Assembly: GCA_030156625.1 (NCBI GenBank) | Contig: JASGMC010000006.1 | Coordinates: forward strand, 1 to 44,307 | Origin: Methanoculleus sp. | GTDB lineage: Archaea > Halobacteriota > Methanomicrobia > Methanomicrobiales > Methanoculleaceae | Reading direction: 5' to 3' | Length of the DNA: 44,307 nt | Shown here: piece after piece, positions 6,618 through 14,967 of the stretch | How the letters are laid out: each line of letters begins with the position of its first letter | Numbering within the stretch: position 1 is the stretch's first letter | Made by a program: the position numbers and the translations under genes | Notes under the pieces: model-generated | What the model was told of the DNA's origin: nothing | Seen by the model: only the letters and a program-made list of their open reading frames with translations | Database searches by the model: none

Positions 6618-6823
6618 TTACCCGGATATTGCTTTACAGACTGAGCCATCATTGGTTTTGGGTCTATTTATCATGCATGAGGCTGCATTGCCAGTGGCTT
6701 TCTCATTCGCTTTCATTGGAGTTCCATAGGTATTTCTGCTATGATCACACCCGGCAGTGCCGGCACGACGGTCCGGTAATAACCATTAATAGTAACAAGC
6801 GCTACGGTCCTCCGGTGGACCCG

Positions 6824-7138
6824 ATGGCTCATGAAAGGCAGGTTTTCACGGTCGGCCTGTGGATCGTGAAACCCGGAAAGGAAGAAACATTTGTGCAAAA
6901 ATGGGAGGAATTTGCCCGGTGGTCTCTGGATAACCTGGAGGGCAGCCAGTGGGTGTACATGGTGCAGGACCTGGAACAGAAAAACAGGTTCATCTCTTTT
7001 GGCCCCTGGGATTCTCTGGAGGCTGTTGCTGCATGGCGACAAACTCCGGAATTTGCATCGTCCATAGCCGAACTCAGGGAACTGTGCGACGAGGTGACGC
7101 CCGGAACGATGAAAGAGGTGGCCCACCTCACGCGATAA
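6824..7138 (+). CDS. ABM-fold (antibiotic biosynthesis monooxygenase) protein
   Basis: This 104-residue protein starts at ATG 6824. FTVGLWIVKPGKEETFVQKW, followed by SQWVYMVQDLEQKNRFISFGPWDSLEAVAAW, matches the dimeric alpha/beta barrel ABM fold: heme-type or quinol monooxygenases and many proteins of unknown substrate. An AT-rich string (taataaccattaatag, around 6777-6792) gives a TATA box about 35 bases upstream. The alpha/beta hydrolase starts 35 bases after its stop, so the two are probably co-transcribed and may act on the same compound. Confidence 0.8.
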   Translation: MAHERQVFTVGLWIVKPGKEETFVQKWEEFARWSLDNLEGSQWVYMVQDLEQKNRFISFGPWDSLEAVAAWRQTPEFASSIAELRELCDEVTPGTMKEVAHLTR

Positions 7139-7173
7139 CCCGTCGAAACGACGTACGGAGCGGGGAGATGCCG

Positions 7174-7959
7174 ATGGAGACGATAAGGTCGAAAGATGGA
7201 ACGCGTATCGCCTACGAACGAAGCGGGACGGGGCCTGCCCTGGTTCTGGTGCACGGCACAACTGCGGATCATACACGCTGGCAGACTGTCCTCCCAATGC
7301 TCGAGCAGACATTCACCGTGTATGCTGTCGATCGGCGAGGCCGCGGCCGGAGCGGCGATGCGGCGGACTACGCCCTCGAGCGTGAATACGACGATATCGC
7401 TGCTGTGGTGGGTTCCATCCCCGGGCCGGTGAATCTCCTGGGCCACTCTTACGGCGCACTGATATCCCTCGAAGCGGCGCTCCGTGTCACGAACCTCAAC
7501 AAACTCATCCTGTACGAACCGCCGATACCGGCGGGGGTGCCGATCTATCCGCCCGGTGCACGGGCCAAAATCCAGGCACTTTTCGATGCAGGAGACAGGG
7601 AGGGAGTTCTGCTCGCGTTTTACCGCGATGTCGTCGAGATACCGGAGCAGCAGATCGCCATGCTGCGAAAGGAGCCGGCCTGGGCGGCCCGGGTGGCGGC
7701 GGCGCACACCATACCGCGGGAATTCGCGGACGAGGACTATATCTTCGAGCCCTCGCGCTTCAAGAACCTGAACGTTCCCACCATGCTCCTGCAGGGCGAG
7801 AACAGCCCGGAACATCTCAAGGCCGGCACGGCGGCGGTGCATGCGGCGTTGCCGAACAGCAGGGTCGTCGTCATGCCCGGGCAGCAGCACGTTGCGATGA
7901 GCACGGTACCGGAACTGTTTGTGCGGTTAGTCACCGGGTTCCTGACGGAGCCGGACTGA
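7174..7959 (+). CDS. Alpha/beta hydrolase
   Basis: This 261-residue protein has the oxyanion-hole segment LVLVHGTTADHTRW, the nucleophile elbow GHSYG, the strand DRRGRGRSGD and a C-terminal catalytic histidine in GQQHVAM; the acid is probably near the strand PTMLLQGENSPEH. The order matches haloperoxidase/esterase-like hydrolases. ATG 7174 is preferred over 7168 because GGGGAG then lies six bases ahead. It is coupled with the ABM-fold gene upstream. The substrate cannot be told from sequence. Confidence 0.85.
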   Translation: METIRSKDGTRIAYERSGTGPALVLVHGTTADHTRWQTVLPMLEQTFTVYAVDRRGRGRSGDAADYALEREYDDIAAVVGSIPGPVNLLGHSYGALISLEAALRVTNLNKLILYEPPIPAGVPIYPPGARAKIQALFDAGDREGVLLAFYRDVVEIPEQQIAMLRKEPAWAARVAAAHTIPREFADEDYIFEPSRFKNLNVPTMLLQGENSPEHLKAGTAAVHAALPNSRVVVMPGQQHVAMSTVPELFVRLVTGFLTEPD

Positions 7960-7960
7960 C

Positions 7961-8003
7961 CGGGCCTGATTCGGGCGCACCTGAACAGCCCGGCCCTTTT
8001 TTA
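7961..8003 (+). terminator. Terminator after the hydrolase gene
   Basis: CGGGC (7961-7965 or 7972-7976) can pair with GCCCG (7988-7992), followed by a T run at 7997-8002. Confidence 0.6.
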
Positions 8004-8010
8004 CTCGCCT

Positions 8011-8020
8011 TATATTTAAC
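8011..8020 (+). promoter_or_regulatory. TATA-like element for the flavoprotein gene
   Basis: tatatttaac stands 66 bases before ATG 8086. It predicts a leader of about 45 bases, long enough to contain the GGGGAAG ahead of that ATG, which supports the 8086 start. Confidence 0.5.
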
Positions 8021-8085
8021 CTCTTTATCCGCCCCCTTTTTCCCGTGCAGCCGCACGCGGCCGCCGGTACGGGGGAAGAAAGTCT

Positions 8086-8925
8086 ATGTATGAGACGGGC
8101 CTTCACTCTTCCATGGAAGATCAGCCTGTAAAGGTCCTGGTCATCATGGGCAGCGCCCGGAAGGCAAATACCTACCGTGCAGCCGAACGGATCCGCGAGA
8201 TTCTCCAGGAGGAGGCAGCGGTTGACTGGGAGTACGTCATGCTCGGGGACGTCGGCCTGGAGCAGTGCCGCGGGTGCTACACCTGTTTTGACCGGGGGGA
8301 GGAATACTGCCCCATCAAGGACGATGCGGCCCTCCTCGAAGAGAAGATGCATGCCGCGGACGGGGTGATCTTCGCCACCCCGGTATACGGGTTCCAGGTC
8401 TCGGGGCTGATGAAGACATTCATCGACCGCCATGCCTACATCTTCCACCGCCCGCGGTTCTTCCGGCAGAAGGCGCTGCTCCTCACCACCGTCGGCGTGA
8501 TGGGAGACAAGGACGTGCTGGACTACCTCAACGCGGTGGCCCGCATCTGGGGCTTCGAGGTCGTCGCCCGGGCGGGGATCGTCTCCCACGCGAAGATGGG
8601 CCCGCTGCCCGCCTACCGGCTGCGGGAGAACGAAGAGAAGCTGCAGGCGGCGGCAAAGGCCTTTCTCGCCGCACTCCGGAGGGGAACCCGTGCGAGGCCG
8701 GGGCTCTTCGACGTGATGGCGTTCCACATCGGGAGGGCGCCCTGCGACGAGCTCGGCGAATCGGCTCCCGCGGATCACGCCTACTGGAAGAAGCAGGGGT
8801 GGCTCGAGAAGGGGCGGCGCTACTACGTGGACGTGCCGGTCAATCCGGTCTACCATGCGTTGGGCATGGTGGCGGAGTGGTACCTGCGGCGGCGGGTGCG
8901 GAGGGATCTGCGGGAAACGGGGTGA
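8086..8925 (+). CDS. Flavodoxin-fold NADPH-dependent FMN reductase-like protein
   Basis: This 279-residue protein has the FMN-phosphate loop VIMGSARKANTYRAAE, the segment QCRGCYTCFDRGEEYC, found in iron-sulfur flavoprotein relatives, and the flavin-side motif ATPVYGFQVSGLMKTFIDR. Residues up to about 190 form the flavodoxin-like domain; a further 90 residues ending in a basic helix (WYLRRRVRRDLRETG) may touch the membrane. It probably transfers electrons in redox stress or detoxification. The second ATG at 8113 has no ribosome-binding site. Confidence 0.85.
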   Translation: MYETGLHSSMEDQPVKVLVIMGSARKANTYRAAERIREILQEEAAVDWEYVMLGDVGLEQCRGCYTCFDRGEEYCPIKDDAALLEEKMHAADGVIFATPVYGFQVSGLMKTFIDRHAYIFHRPRFFRQKALLLTTVGVMGDKDVLDYLNAVARIWGFEVVARAGIVSHAKMGPLPAYRLRENEEKLQAAAKAFLAALRRGTRARPGLFDVMAFHIGRAPCDELGESAPADHAYWKKQGWLEKGRRYYVDVPVNPVYHALGMVAEWYLRRRVRRDLRETG

Positions 8926-8986
8926 AGGGGCGGGACAGATACAGAAGCGGGGAAAAGGATACAGAGGGATCGGTCGCCATAAACCC

Positions 8987-9478
8987 TTAAAACCCCTCTC
9001 CCTTCCTCAATTTAACAGAAACCCCGCCCCCGCGCTCCAGAACGATTATCCTGCTCATGATCTCCTCCCTCAGCCCCCCGGGAAGCCTTCCTGCCTGCCA
9101 CTCCCGCTCCCGGGCAACATTACTCACGGCGTTCGCCGGGTCGGCCGCCGCGACGGCTTTAAGGGCATAGTAGGCTCCCCCGTAGGCGTGCTGGGGGACG
9201 TGGGCGGTCGCCACCGCCTGGCCCGCGGCCCGTGCGGCAAAGCAGGCCGCGTCGTTTCCCTTCGCGTCGCGGGCGGCGGCATGGGCGGCGAGCGACGCCC
9301 CGCGGATCTCGGCCATCCTGAACACGCCTGTCCTGACCCACGTTCGGCATACCTCGATGGCGCTCCGCGGCCGGTCGTCCTCCGGGTATGCCGTCTCGAA
9401 GAGGGGAAGCACCCGCTCGGCACAGTCCGCGGCCCAGGCCGCCATCGTTATCTGATCCTGTTTGCTGTATTTTTTCAT
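8987..9478 (-). CDS. Imm5-like putative immunity protein
   Basis: This 163-residue, alanine-rich helical protein begins MKKYSKQDQITMAAWAADCA, followed by ERVLPLFETAYPEDDRPR and AIEVCRTWVRTG, a start that matches what I know of the Imm5-like family (putative immunity proteins of polymorphic toxin systems). It also occurs outside toxin loci, so the name is a homology label. Here it starts ten bases after the stop of the Fic gene on the same strand, so both are on one mRNA. In that place it could protect against, or restrain, Fic. No signal peptide or membrane segment is present. Confidence 0.75.
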   Translation of the reverse strand: MKKYSKQDQITMAAWAADCAERVLPLFETAYPEDDRPRSAIEVCRTWVRTGVFRMAEIRGASLAAHAAARDAKGNDAACFAARAAGQAVATAHVPQHAYGGAYYALKAVAAADPANAVSNVAREREWQAGRLPGGLREEIMSRIIVLERGGGVSVKLRKGEGF

Positions 9479-9488
9479 GGGTTATCGA

Positions 9489-10646
9489 CTATATCTGCGT
9501 GCCTTCCTCGATGATCCTGACGTAATCCACAAACATGTACTGCTTATATCGTTCCTTCCCGGTGATCTCTTCCACGATACCGATATCCTCGAATTTTCCT
9601 ACAAGTTTGGTTGCGGCCTGGCGACTGATTCGCAACTCCTCCATTACCTGCCCTATCGTGATGATGGGGTGATCAAAGAGCGTATCGATCAGTTTAACCG
9701 CATTGACCCCGCCGATATTGTTCTCCAGCAATTTTTCAATCAGCGTTTCCTTGAGTTGAATGATTCTCTTTGCTGTTTCGATGGAGTTATTGGAGACTTC
9801 AACGACGCCCTGAAGGAAGAACTCCAGCCACGCCTCCCAGTTCCCCTGGTACCGGATGCCGTGGAGGAGCGTATAGTACTTCTCCCGATTTCTCTTCAGA
9901 TAATAACTGAGGTAGAGCAACGGCCTCGCCAGGACGTCCTTAGAGCAGAGATAAAACGTGATCATCAACCGGCCCATTCTCCCGTTGCCATCCAGGTACG
10001 GATGGATCGTTTCCAGTTGAGCGTGGATGAGAGCAGCCTTCACAAGCGTCGGCGTTCTATCGTGGCTCTGGATAAATTGCTCCAGATCCTGCATAAGCCC
10101 CGGAACCTGCTCCGGCGGCGGCGGAACGAATACTGCATCCTGGATGGTTCCTCCCGGTACACCGATCCAGTTCTGAACGTGCCGCAACCGGCCCGGGAGT
10201 TTATGCGATCCCCGCGTCCCCTGAATTAGGAACCGATGAATCTCGTTCATCAGATCGAGGGACAACGGTGAGAAGCCCAGTTTCTCTATGCCGTGATGGA
10301 GTGCTTTGATGTAGTTCAAGACCTCCTGTATCTCATTGATGTCGTCTTTGGGCCGGATGTGGGCTTCGAATTCGAGAACACCCTGAAGGGATGCCTGCGT
10401 ACCCTCGATCTGCGAACTTAACAGCGCCTCCTTTTTAATGTACATCGCCACGAAAAGGTCCGGGTTCGGGAGCACCTGGGTAACTCCGTCAAGGCGGGCA
10501 AGAGCGCCATCGGCTCTCGATAATAGATATAGAATTCCCTCATCGAAAACCAGATCCGGGGGCGGTAAAGGGTGCGGAATAAACGCGTCGTACCCATCTT
10601 CCTGACGGACGAAGACCCCCGCTCTATTATCGGGATACCTCTCCAT
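9489..10646 (-). CDS. Fic-family AMPylase with C-terminal winged helix
   Basis: This 385-residue protein has a Fic/DOC N-terminal domain (about 1-110), the Fic core with motif HPYLDGNGRMGRL (about 215-227, with catalytic His, the Mg-binding Asp/Asn and the Arg), and a C-terminal winged helix (about 305-375, TIGQVMEELRISRQAATKLVG). A class II-like inhibitory motif SSQIEGT (about 77-83, Glu81) lies before the core and should block ATP until released. The enzyme is expected to attach AMP to a target protein. ATG 10646 is chosen because the TATA box at 10669-10678 would start transcription right at it; GTG 10655 is too near the TATA box. It forms an operon with the Imm5-like gene. Confidence 0.9.
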   Translation of the reverse strand: MERYPDNRAGVFVRQEDGYDAFIPHPLPPPDLVFDEGILYLLSRADGALARLDGVTQVLPNPDLFVAMYIKKEALLSSQIEGTQASLQGVLEFEAHIRPKDDINEIQEVLNYIKALHHGIEKLGFSPLSLDLMNEIHRFLIQGTRGSHKLPGRLRHVQNWIGVPGGTIQDAVFVPPPPEQVPGLMQDLEQFIQSHDRTPTLVKAALIHAQLETIHPYLDGNGRMGRLMITFYLCSKDVLARPLLYLSYYLKRNREKYYTLLHGIRYQGNWEAWLEFFLQGVVEVSNNSIETAKRIIQLKETLIEKLLENNIGGVNAVKLIDTLFDHPIITIGQVMEELRISRQAATKLVGKFEDIGIVEEITGKERYKQYMFVDYVRIIEEGTQI

Positions 10647-10668
10647 GCAGTACACTTCAATCTAGAAC

Positions 10669-10678
10669 AATATAAATT
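10669..10678 (-). promoter_or_regulatory. TATA box of the fic-imm operon
   Basis: On the minus strand this reads aatttatatt, in an AT-rich island. Its centre is about 26 bases from ATG 10646, which predicts a leaderless mRNA. The first palindrome of the array begins eight bases upstream of it. Confidence 0.6.
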
Positions 10679-10680
10679 GC

Positions 10681-10880
10681 CTTATAAGTCAACACAAGTT
10701 GACTTAGACGCGATTTAGAAATCTAAGTCAACCAGGTGTAACTTACAGAGAGGCATTGGTGTATATGTCAATCCCGGTTGACGTAGCATTGACATCTCCC
10801 TTCTAAGTCAACTTGCGTTGACATAGCGTCGACACCCCTCTTCTAAGTCAACCTGCGTTGACTTTACACAGACCCGCCTC
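10681..10880. repeat. Array of five 20-bp palindromes on a 40-bp repeat unit
   Basis: Palindromes of the form AAGTCAAC-N4-GTTGACTT lie at 10686-10705 (perfect), 10725-10744 (right half degenerate), 10765-10784 (AT.GTCAA/TTGAC variant), 10805-10824 (one mismatch) and 10845-10864 (perfect). Starts are 39-40 bases apart. The stretches between them are also related in the last units (each contains ga-ca-c and ends in ttct), so the array grew by tandem duplication of 40 bp. It fills the region between fic (minus) and the membrane protein gene (plus), directly upstream of the fic TATA box. It is most likely a multi-site operator; the winged helix of Fic is one candidate ligand. Confidence 0.85.
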
Positions 10881-10974
10881 ACCCATGAGCACCGCAACGT
10901 AGAACAGGTGGGGCCTCCTACAGGGCGACCGATCCCCCCGCCGGCAACGCAGCCACGAAAGGAGTTGAATAACG

Positions 10975-11643
10975 GTGCACGAGAATTTCACCCGACAACA
11001 CCGCCGGCTCGGAAGAACTGCAGCCCTGGGCGTCTTCTCCCTCATGATAGCATACGCAGTTACACTGGTCCTCGGACTTCTCTCGCTTGAGTCGCCAGCG
11101 GACCCGATCGGCGATCCTTACTTCTCCCTGCTGGAGCTGCTCATCATCGTGATGGCGCCGCTGATGGTCATCGTCATGGTTGCAGTCCACGCTTACGCCT
11201 CTCCCGAGACCAGAGGGTACAGTCTCACGGCGCTTGCATTCATGGTCGTTCTCGCGGGCATCACCTCCAGCGTCCACTTCGTTATCCTGACGGTAAGCCG
11301 TCAGATCGCGTCTGCGGGATTCCCGTGGGCATCGTTCTTCTTCTCCTTCGAGTGGCCGTCCGTGGCATATGCCCTCGACATACTTGCCTGGGACGTTTTC
11401 TTTGCCCTCTCGATGCTCTTTGCGGCACCCGTCTTCAGGACCGGCCGGCTGGAGAGAACGGTCCGGGTTCTCATGATTGCGAGCGGCGTACTGAGTCTTT
11501 TGGGGTTGATCGGCGTGCCGCTTGCCGACATGGGCATCCGGAATATCGGCATCCTGGGCTACGTCGGGGTCGGTCTGGTCGTGTTTCTTCTGCTGGGGGT
11601 AGTCTTCGGGCGTGCCCGAACGGTACCGGAAGAGACCGGGTGA
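10975..11643 (+). CDS. Multi-pass membrane protein of unknown function
   Basis: This 222-residue protein starts with GTG at 10975, with GGAG 13 bases ahead. About six membrane helices can be seen: AALGVFSLMIAYAVTLVLGLL, LLELLIIVMAPLMVIVMVAV, LTALAFMVVLAGITSSVHFV, a segment around ALDILAWDVFFALSMLFAA, VLMIASGVLSLLGLIGVPLA and GILGYVGVGLVVFLLLGVVF. I do not recognise a family. It is divergent from fic across the palindrome array and could share its regulation, although no clear TATA box is seen on this side. Confidence 0.7.
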   Translation: MHENFTRQHRRLGRTAALGVFSLMIAYAVTLVLGLLSLESPADPIGDPYFSLLELLIIVMAPLMVIVMVAVHAYASPETRGYSLTALAFMVVLAGITSSVHFVILTVSRQIASAGFPWASFFFSFEWPSVAYALDILAWDVFFALSMLFAAPVFRTGRLERTVRVLMIASGVLSLLGLIGVPLADMGIRNIGILGYVGVGLVVFLLLGVVFGRARTVPEETG

Positions 11644-11773
11644 TGTCCGGTTCGGGATCTGCAGCTAAACGGCCACCCTCCTTTTTTGGGAAGGATACCA
11701 TTACCCCCTCCCCATATTGGTTCACTCGGATTAATGCCTGGGGAGAGCCAAAACCATACAGGGACAGGAGAGC

Positions 11774-12046
11774 ATGAACAAGACAATCATTACCGTCGTC
11801 GGAAAGGATGCAGTGGGAATCATCGCGAAGGTCTGCACGTATCTTGCCGACAATCAGGTCAATGTCGAGGACATCTCGCAGACGATCGTGCAGGGATATT
11901 TCAACATGATGATGATCGTCGATACCAGCAGGTCGTCAAAGCCGTATGCCGGGATGGTGGCCGAACTCGACGACCTCGGCGATGAGATCGGGGTTAAGAT
12001 CCGGTGCCAGCGGGAAGATATCTTTACGAAAATGCACCGTATCTGA
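11774..12046 (+). CDS. ACT-domain protein, UPF0237 family
   Basis: This 90-residue protein is a single ACT domain: [40 protein letters not shown] and a C-terminal strand [16 protein letters not shown] domains bind amino acids or small ligands and regulate partners. GGAG lies just before ATG. The UPF0210 gene starts eight bases after its stop, a pairing conserved in bacteria and archaea, so the two very likely form a complex or share a ligand. Confidence 0.9.
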   Translation: MNKTIITVVGKDAVGIIAKVCTYLADNQVNVEDISQTIVQGYFNMMMIVDTSRSSKPYAGMVAELDDLGDEIGVKIRCQREDIFTKMHRI

Positions 12047-12054
12047 GGGTTTTT

Positions 12055-13419
12055 ATGGTCACTATTCTCGAAGTGAACGAGACGAACAAGATGATCGAGC
12101 AGGAGAAGCTCGACGTGAGAACCATCACGCTCGGCATCAGCCTCCTCGACTGCTGCGACGCCGATCTCGACGCCTTAAACCGGAATATATACGACAAGAT
12201 CACCCGGCTGGCGAAAGACCTCGTCTCGACCGGGAGGGAGATCGAGCTCGAGTACGGGATCCCGATCGTGAACAAGAGAATATCCGTAACCCCCATCGCG
12301 CTGGTCGGCGGGCGGGCCTGCAGGTCCCCGGAGGATTTTGTAGAGGTTGCAAAGACGCTTGATAAAGCCGCACGGGATACGGGGGTCAACTTCCTCGGGG
12401 GATACTCGGCCATCGTCTCGAAGGGAATGACCCCGACCGACGAAGCCCTCATCCGCTCGATCCCGGCGGCCCTCTCCTCGACCGAGAGGGTCTGCAGTTC
12501 GGTGAACATCGGGTCGACGAAGACCGGGATCAACATGGATGCCGTAAAACTGATGGGGGAGATTGTGCGGGAGACGGCCGAGGCGACAAAGGAGAATAAC
12601 TCCCTTGGCTGTACGAAACTGGTCGTCTTCTGCAACGCCCCCGACGACAACCCGTTCATGGCCGGGGCATTCCATGGCGTCTCCGAGGGCGATGCAGTCA
12701 TCAACGTGGGCGTAAGCGGCCCGGGGGTCATCAAGAACGCACTCGAGGGTGTCCGTGGAGAGAACTTCGAGGTGCTCTGCGAGACGGTCAAGCGGACGGC
12801 CTTCAAGGTCACCCGCGCCGGGCAGCTCGTCGCCCAGGAGGCGTCGGAGAGGCTCGGGATTCCGTTCGGGATCGTCGACCTCTCCCTTGCTCCCACGCCC
12901 TCCGTCGGGGACAGCGTCGCCGGGATTCTCGAGGAGATGGGGCTCGAGTCGGCCGGTGCACCGGGGACGACGGCCGCACTCGCCCTCTTAAACGACCAGG
13001 TGAAGAAGGGAGGGATCATGGCGAGCTCCTTTGTCGGCGGACTCTCGGGCGCATTCATCCCGGTCAGCGAGGACCGGGGGATGATCGATGCGGTGAACCG
13101 CGGCGCTCTCACGCTCGAAAAACTCGAGGCGATGACCTGCGTGTGCTCGGTCGGCCTCGATATGATCGCGATTCCGGGCGACACATCCGCCTCGACTATA
13201 TCGGGTATTATCGCGGACGAGGCCGCGATCGGGATGATCAACCACAAAACGACCGCTGTCCGGCTGATCCCGGTGATAGGAAAGGATGTCGGCGACACCG
13301 TCGAGTTCGGCGGACTGCTCGGGTATGCACCGGTGCAGCAGGTGAACAGGTTCGGCTGCGCCGACTTCATAAACCGCGGCGGACGGATCCCCGCGCCGAT
13401 TCACAGTTTTAAGAACTGA
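12055..13419 (+). CDS. UPF0210 (DUF711, PFL-like) protein
   Basis: This 454-residue protein matches the UPF0210 length. The start ATG 12055 gives [20 protein letters not shown]. Typical segments are [68 protein letters not shown] and the glycine-rich end [15 protein letters not shown]. The fold is related to pyruvate formate-lyase-like barrels, but the reaction is unknown. Because an ACT-domain gene precedes it throughout many genomes, its activity is probably controlled by an amino acid or similar ligand. A T run at 13441-13446 may end the transcript. Confidence 0.92.
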   Translation: MVTILEVNETNKMIEQEKLDVRTITLGISLLDCCDADLDALNRNIYDKITRLAKDLVSTGREIELEYGIPIVNKRISVTPIALVGGRACRSPEDFVEVAKTLDKAARDTGVNFLGGYSAIVSKGMTPTDEALIRSIPAALSSTERVCSSVNIGSTKTGINMDAVKLMGEIVRETAEATKENNSLGCTKLVVFCNAPDDNPFMAGAFHGVSEGDAVINVGVSGPGVIKNALEGVRGENFEVLCETVKRTAFKVTRAGQLVAQEASERLGIPFGIVDLSLAPTPSVGDSVAGILEEMGLESAGAPGTTAALALLNDQVKKGGIMASSFVGGLSGAFIPVSEDRGMIDAVNRGALTLEKLEAMTCVCSVGLDMIAIPGDTSASTISGIIADEAAIGMINHKTTAVRLIPVIGKDVGDTVEFGGLLGYAPVQQVNRFGCADFINRGGRIPAPIHSFKN

Positions 13420-13506
13420 GGGGCGGAAAGGTCCGGCCACTTTTTTCCCTGACTCCCGCGGCGAACTGATAGGCTTATTACGGCCGCCGAAAAGAGACTA
13501 CCGCAT

Positions 13507-13911
13507 ATGGTCGCAGCAGAAGATTCTACCCGGTTCTTCGCCGCCGATGCCTTTGCGAAGCATAACGGAATGGAATGCGTTGAGGTCGCACCCGGCAGGG
13601 CGGTGGTGAAGATGGAAGTGCGGGATTATCACTTAAACAGCCACGGAACCGTCCACGGCGGAGCACTCTTCACCCTTGCCGATACAGCCTTCGCTCTCGC
13701 GTCGAACTCCCACGGAATCCCGGCGGCGGCGATAAACGCCCAGATCTCCTATCTCACGGCCGCAACGTCCGGCCCCCTCTACGCCGAGGCCGAGGAGTAC
13801 GCCGTCAACCCGAAACTGGCCTCCTACACCGTCAGGATAACGAATGATGCCGCGGAGAAGATCGCCATCTTCCAGGGGATGGTCTACCGCAAAACGCCCC
13901 GTCGCGACTGA
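13507..13911 (+). CDS. PaaI-family hotdog thioesterase
   Basis: This 134-residue protein has the hotdog signature NSHGTVHGGALFTLADTAFALASN, with the catalytic Asp in the central helix and HGG at its start, followed by AAINAQISYLTAATSGPLYAEAEE. Relatives hydrolyse aryl- or acyl-CoA thioesters, such as phenylacetyl-CoA derivatives. In a methanogen without known phenylacetate breakdown, a role in aromatic amino acid use or CoA housekeeping is likely. A TATA-like string (ggcttattac, around 13471-13480) lies before the ATG. Confidence 0.9.
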   Translation: MVAAEDSTRFFAADAFAKHNGMECVEVAPGRAVVKMEVRDYHLNSHGTVHGGALFTLADTAFALASNSHGIPAAAINAQISYLTAATSGPLYAEAEEYAVNPKLASYTVRITNDAAEKIAIFQGMVYRKTPRRD

Positions 13912-13932
13912 CGGGGGCGGGCGTAGAGTGCG

Positions 13933-14010
13933 GTGGTCGCTACGAACAGCGATCTCTTTGACAGAATGACCACGGAAGAACTCCGGGAGTATCTCGCATT
14001 CCTCCTCTGA
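13933..14010 (+). pseudogene. Short ORF, possible N-terminal gene fragment (25 aa)
   Basis: GTG 13933 to TGA 14010 encodes VVATNSDLFDRMTTEELREYLAFLL. The LFDRMTTEELREYL part looks like the start of a larger helical protein that has been cut off. It could also be chance. No family can be assigned. Confidence 0.2.
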
Positions 14011-14041
14011 CATTACTCCGCAAATCATAGCAGCGGACCGC

Positions 14042-14794
14042 TCAGCCATATCGATAGCGGGCCAGAGTGCCGGGCCCCCACAGGAACACCACGGCTGCAA
14101 CCGCGACGGTCAGGATGGCGGCCACCAGGACAGGTTCGTACGGGAAACCGTAATCGGGGACCGATCCCGTGTTGATCATGGCATGAAACAGGATCATGCC
14201 GAATACGCTCCTCCCCGTGTTGTTATAGAGCCAGACCATAAGGATGCGTGTCATCACCGTCGCGACGCATTGCCCCGCCACCCATAGCGGTGCGTTTGCG
14301 AGTGCGTAGGGCACGAGGTGCCACAGGGCCCACACCGCTCCCAGGATGATGCCCGCGGGGAGAGCCCCCCACCGGTCCTGCAGCGGATCGAGGGCGTATC
14401 CCGACCAGCCCACCTCTTCGCCGATCGCGAGGATGAAGAAGACCGCGAAATAGACGGGCATCATCTGGAGCGGGAATTGCAGGCCGGGGATCGATATCCC
14501 CATCAGTCTCATCAACCCGTATTGCAGGATTGTCGTGGCCGGTATCAGGAGAAGGAGGGGTATGTACCAGATCTTTCGCCGGATCCGTTTATAATCAAAG
14601 GATCTTTTCCAGAGAAGCCTCACGCCGTCCGATCCCGCCCCCTGATAGGTGAGGATCGAGGCCGCGATGAAGGGGTTGAAGACCATCAGCAGGCTGTACG
14701 GAGGTACGAGACCAAGCACGTACACTGGAAGGGAGAGCAGGAAGACCAGCAGGAAGAAGATCCATGGAGATGTCGTTTTCGCGGTCTTTTCCAT
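14042..14794 (-). CDS. CPBP-family (CAAX-like) intramembrane metalloprotease
   Basis: This 250-residue protein has about seven membrane helices. The active-site motifs are EEVGWSGYALDPLQ (Glu126-Glu127; the usual EExxxR has Ser/Gly near the Arg position), WALWHLVPY (His159) and FGMILFHAMINTGS (a third set with His and Asn). The family includes CAAX prenyl proteases and bacteriocin self-protection enzymes. ATG 14794 is chosen because GGGAGGTG lies just upstream; the longer frame adds a non-hydrophobic, unlike extension. Confidence 0.88.
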   Translation of the reverse strand: MEKTAKTTSPWIFFLLVFLLSLPVYVLGLVPPYSLLMVFNPFIAASILTYQGAGSDGVRLLWKRSFDYKRIRRKIWYIPLLLLIPATTILQYGLMRLMGISIPGLQFPLQMMPVYFAVFFILAIGEEVGWSGYALDPLQDRWGALPAGIILGAVWALWHLVPYALANAPLWVAGQCVATVMTRILMVWLYNNTGRSVFGMILFHAMINTGSVPDYGFPYEPVLVAAILTVAVAAVVFLWGPGTLARYRYG

Positions 14795-14967
14795 CGGCAC
14801 CTCCCGCCTGCACCGCTCCAGAACGGCGATTCGAGGAGCGATAAGGGAACCCATCTCCCTCTCGCCGTAAATAGTTTCCTTCCTGCCGGTCAGGCACCTC
14901 CCATCCGAAAGGCAGGATGCAGACGCGTGCACCGCGAAACGCTCCACCCATGGCCTGAGCCGCGGTC

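Noticed and set aside
10681-10880. A short CRISPR array (five repeats with 20-bp spacers)
   Set aside because: Repeats are 20-bp perfect palindromes, the stretches between them are too short and resemble each other in the last units, and no cas genes lie nearby. An operator array explains the pattern better.
12024-13370. Long minus-strand frame (448 codons) opposite the UPF0210 gene
   Set aside because: High-GC shadow of a well-supported gene, with a composition rich in Ser and Pro and no domain.
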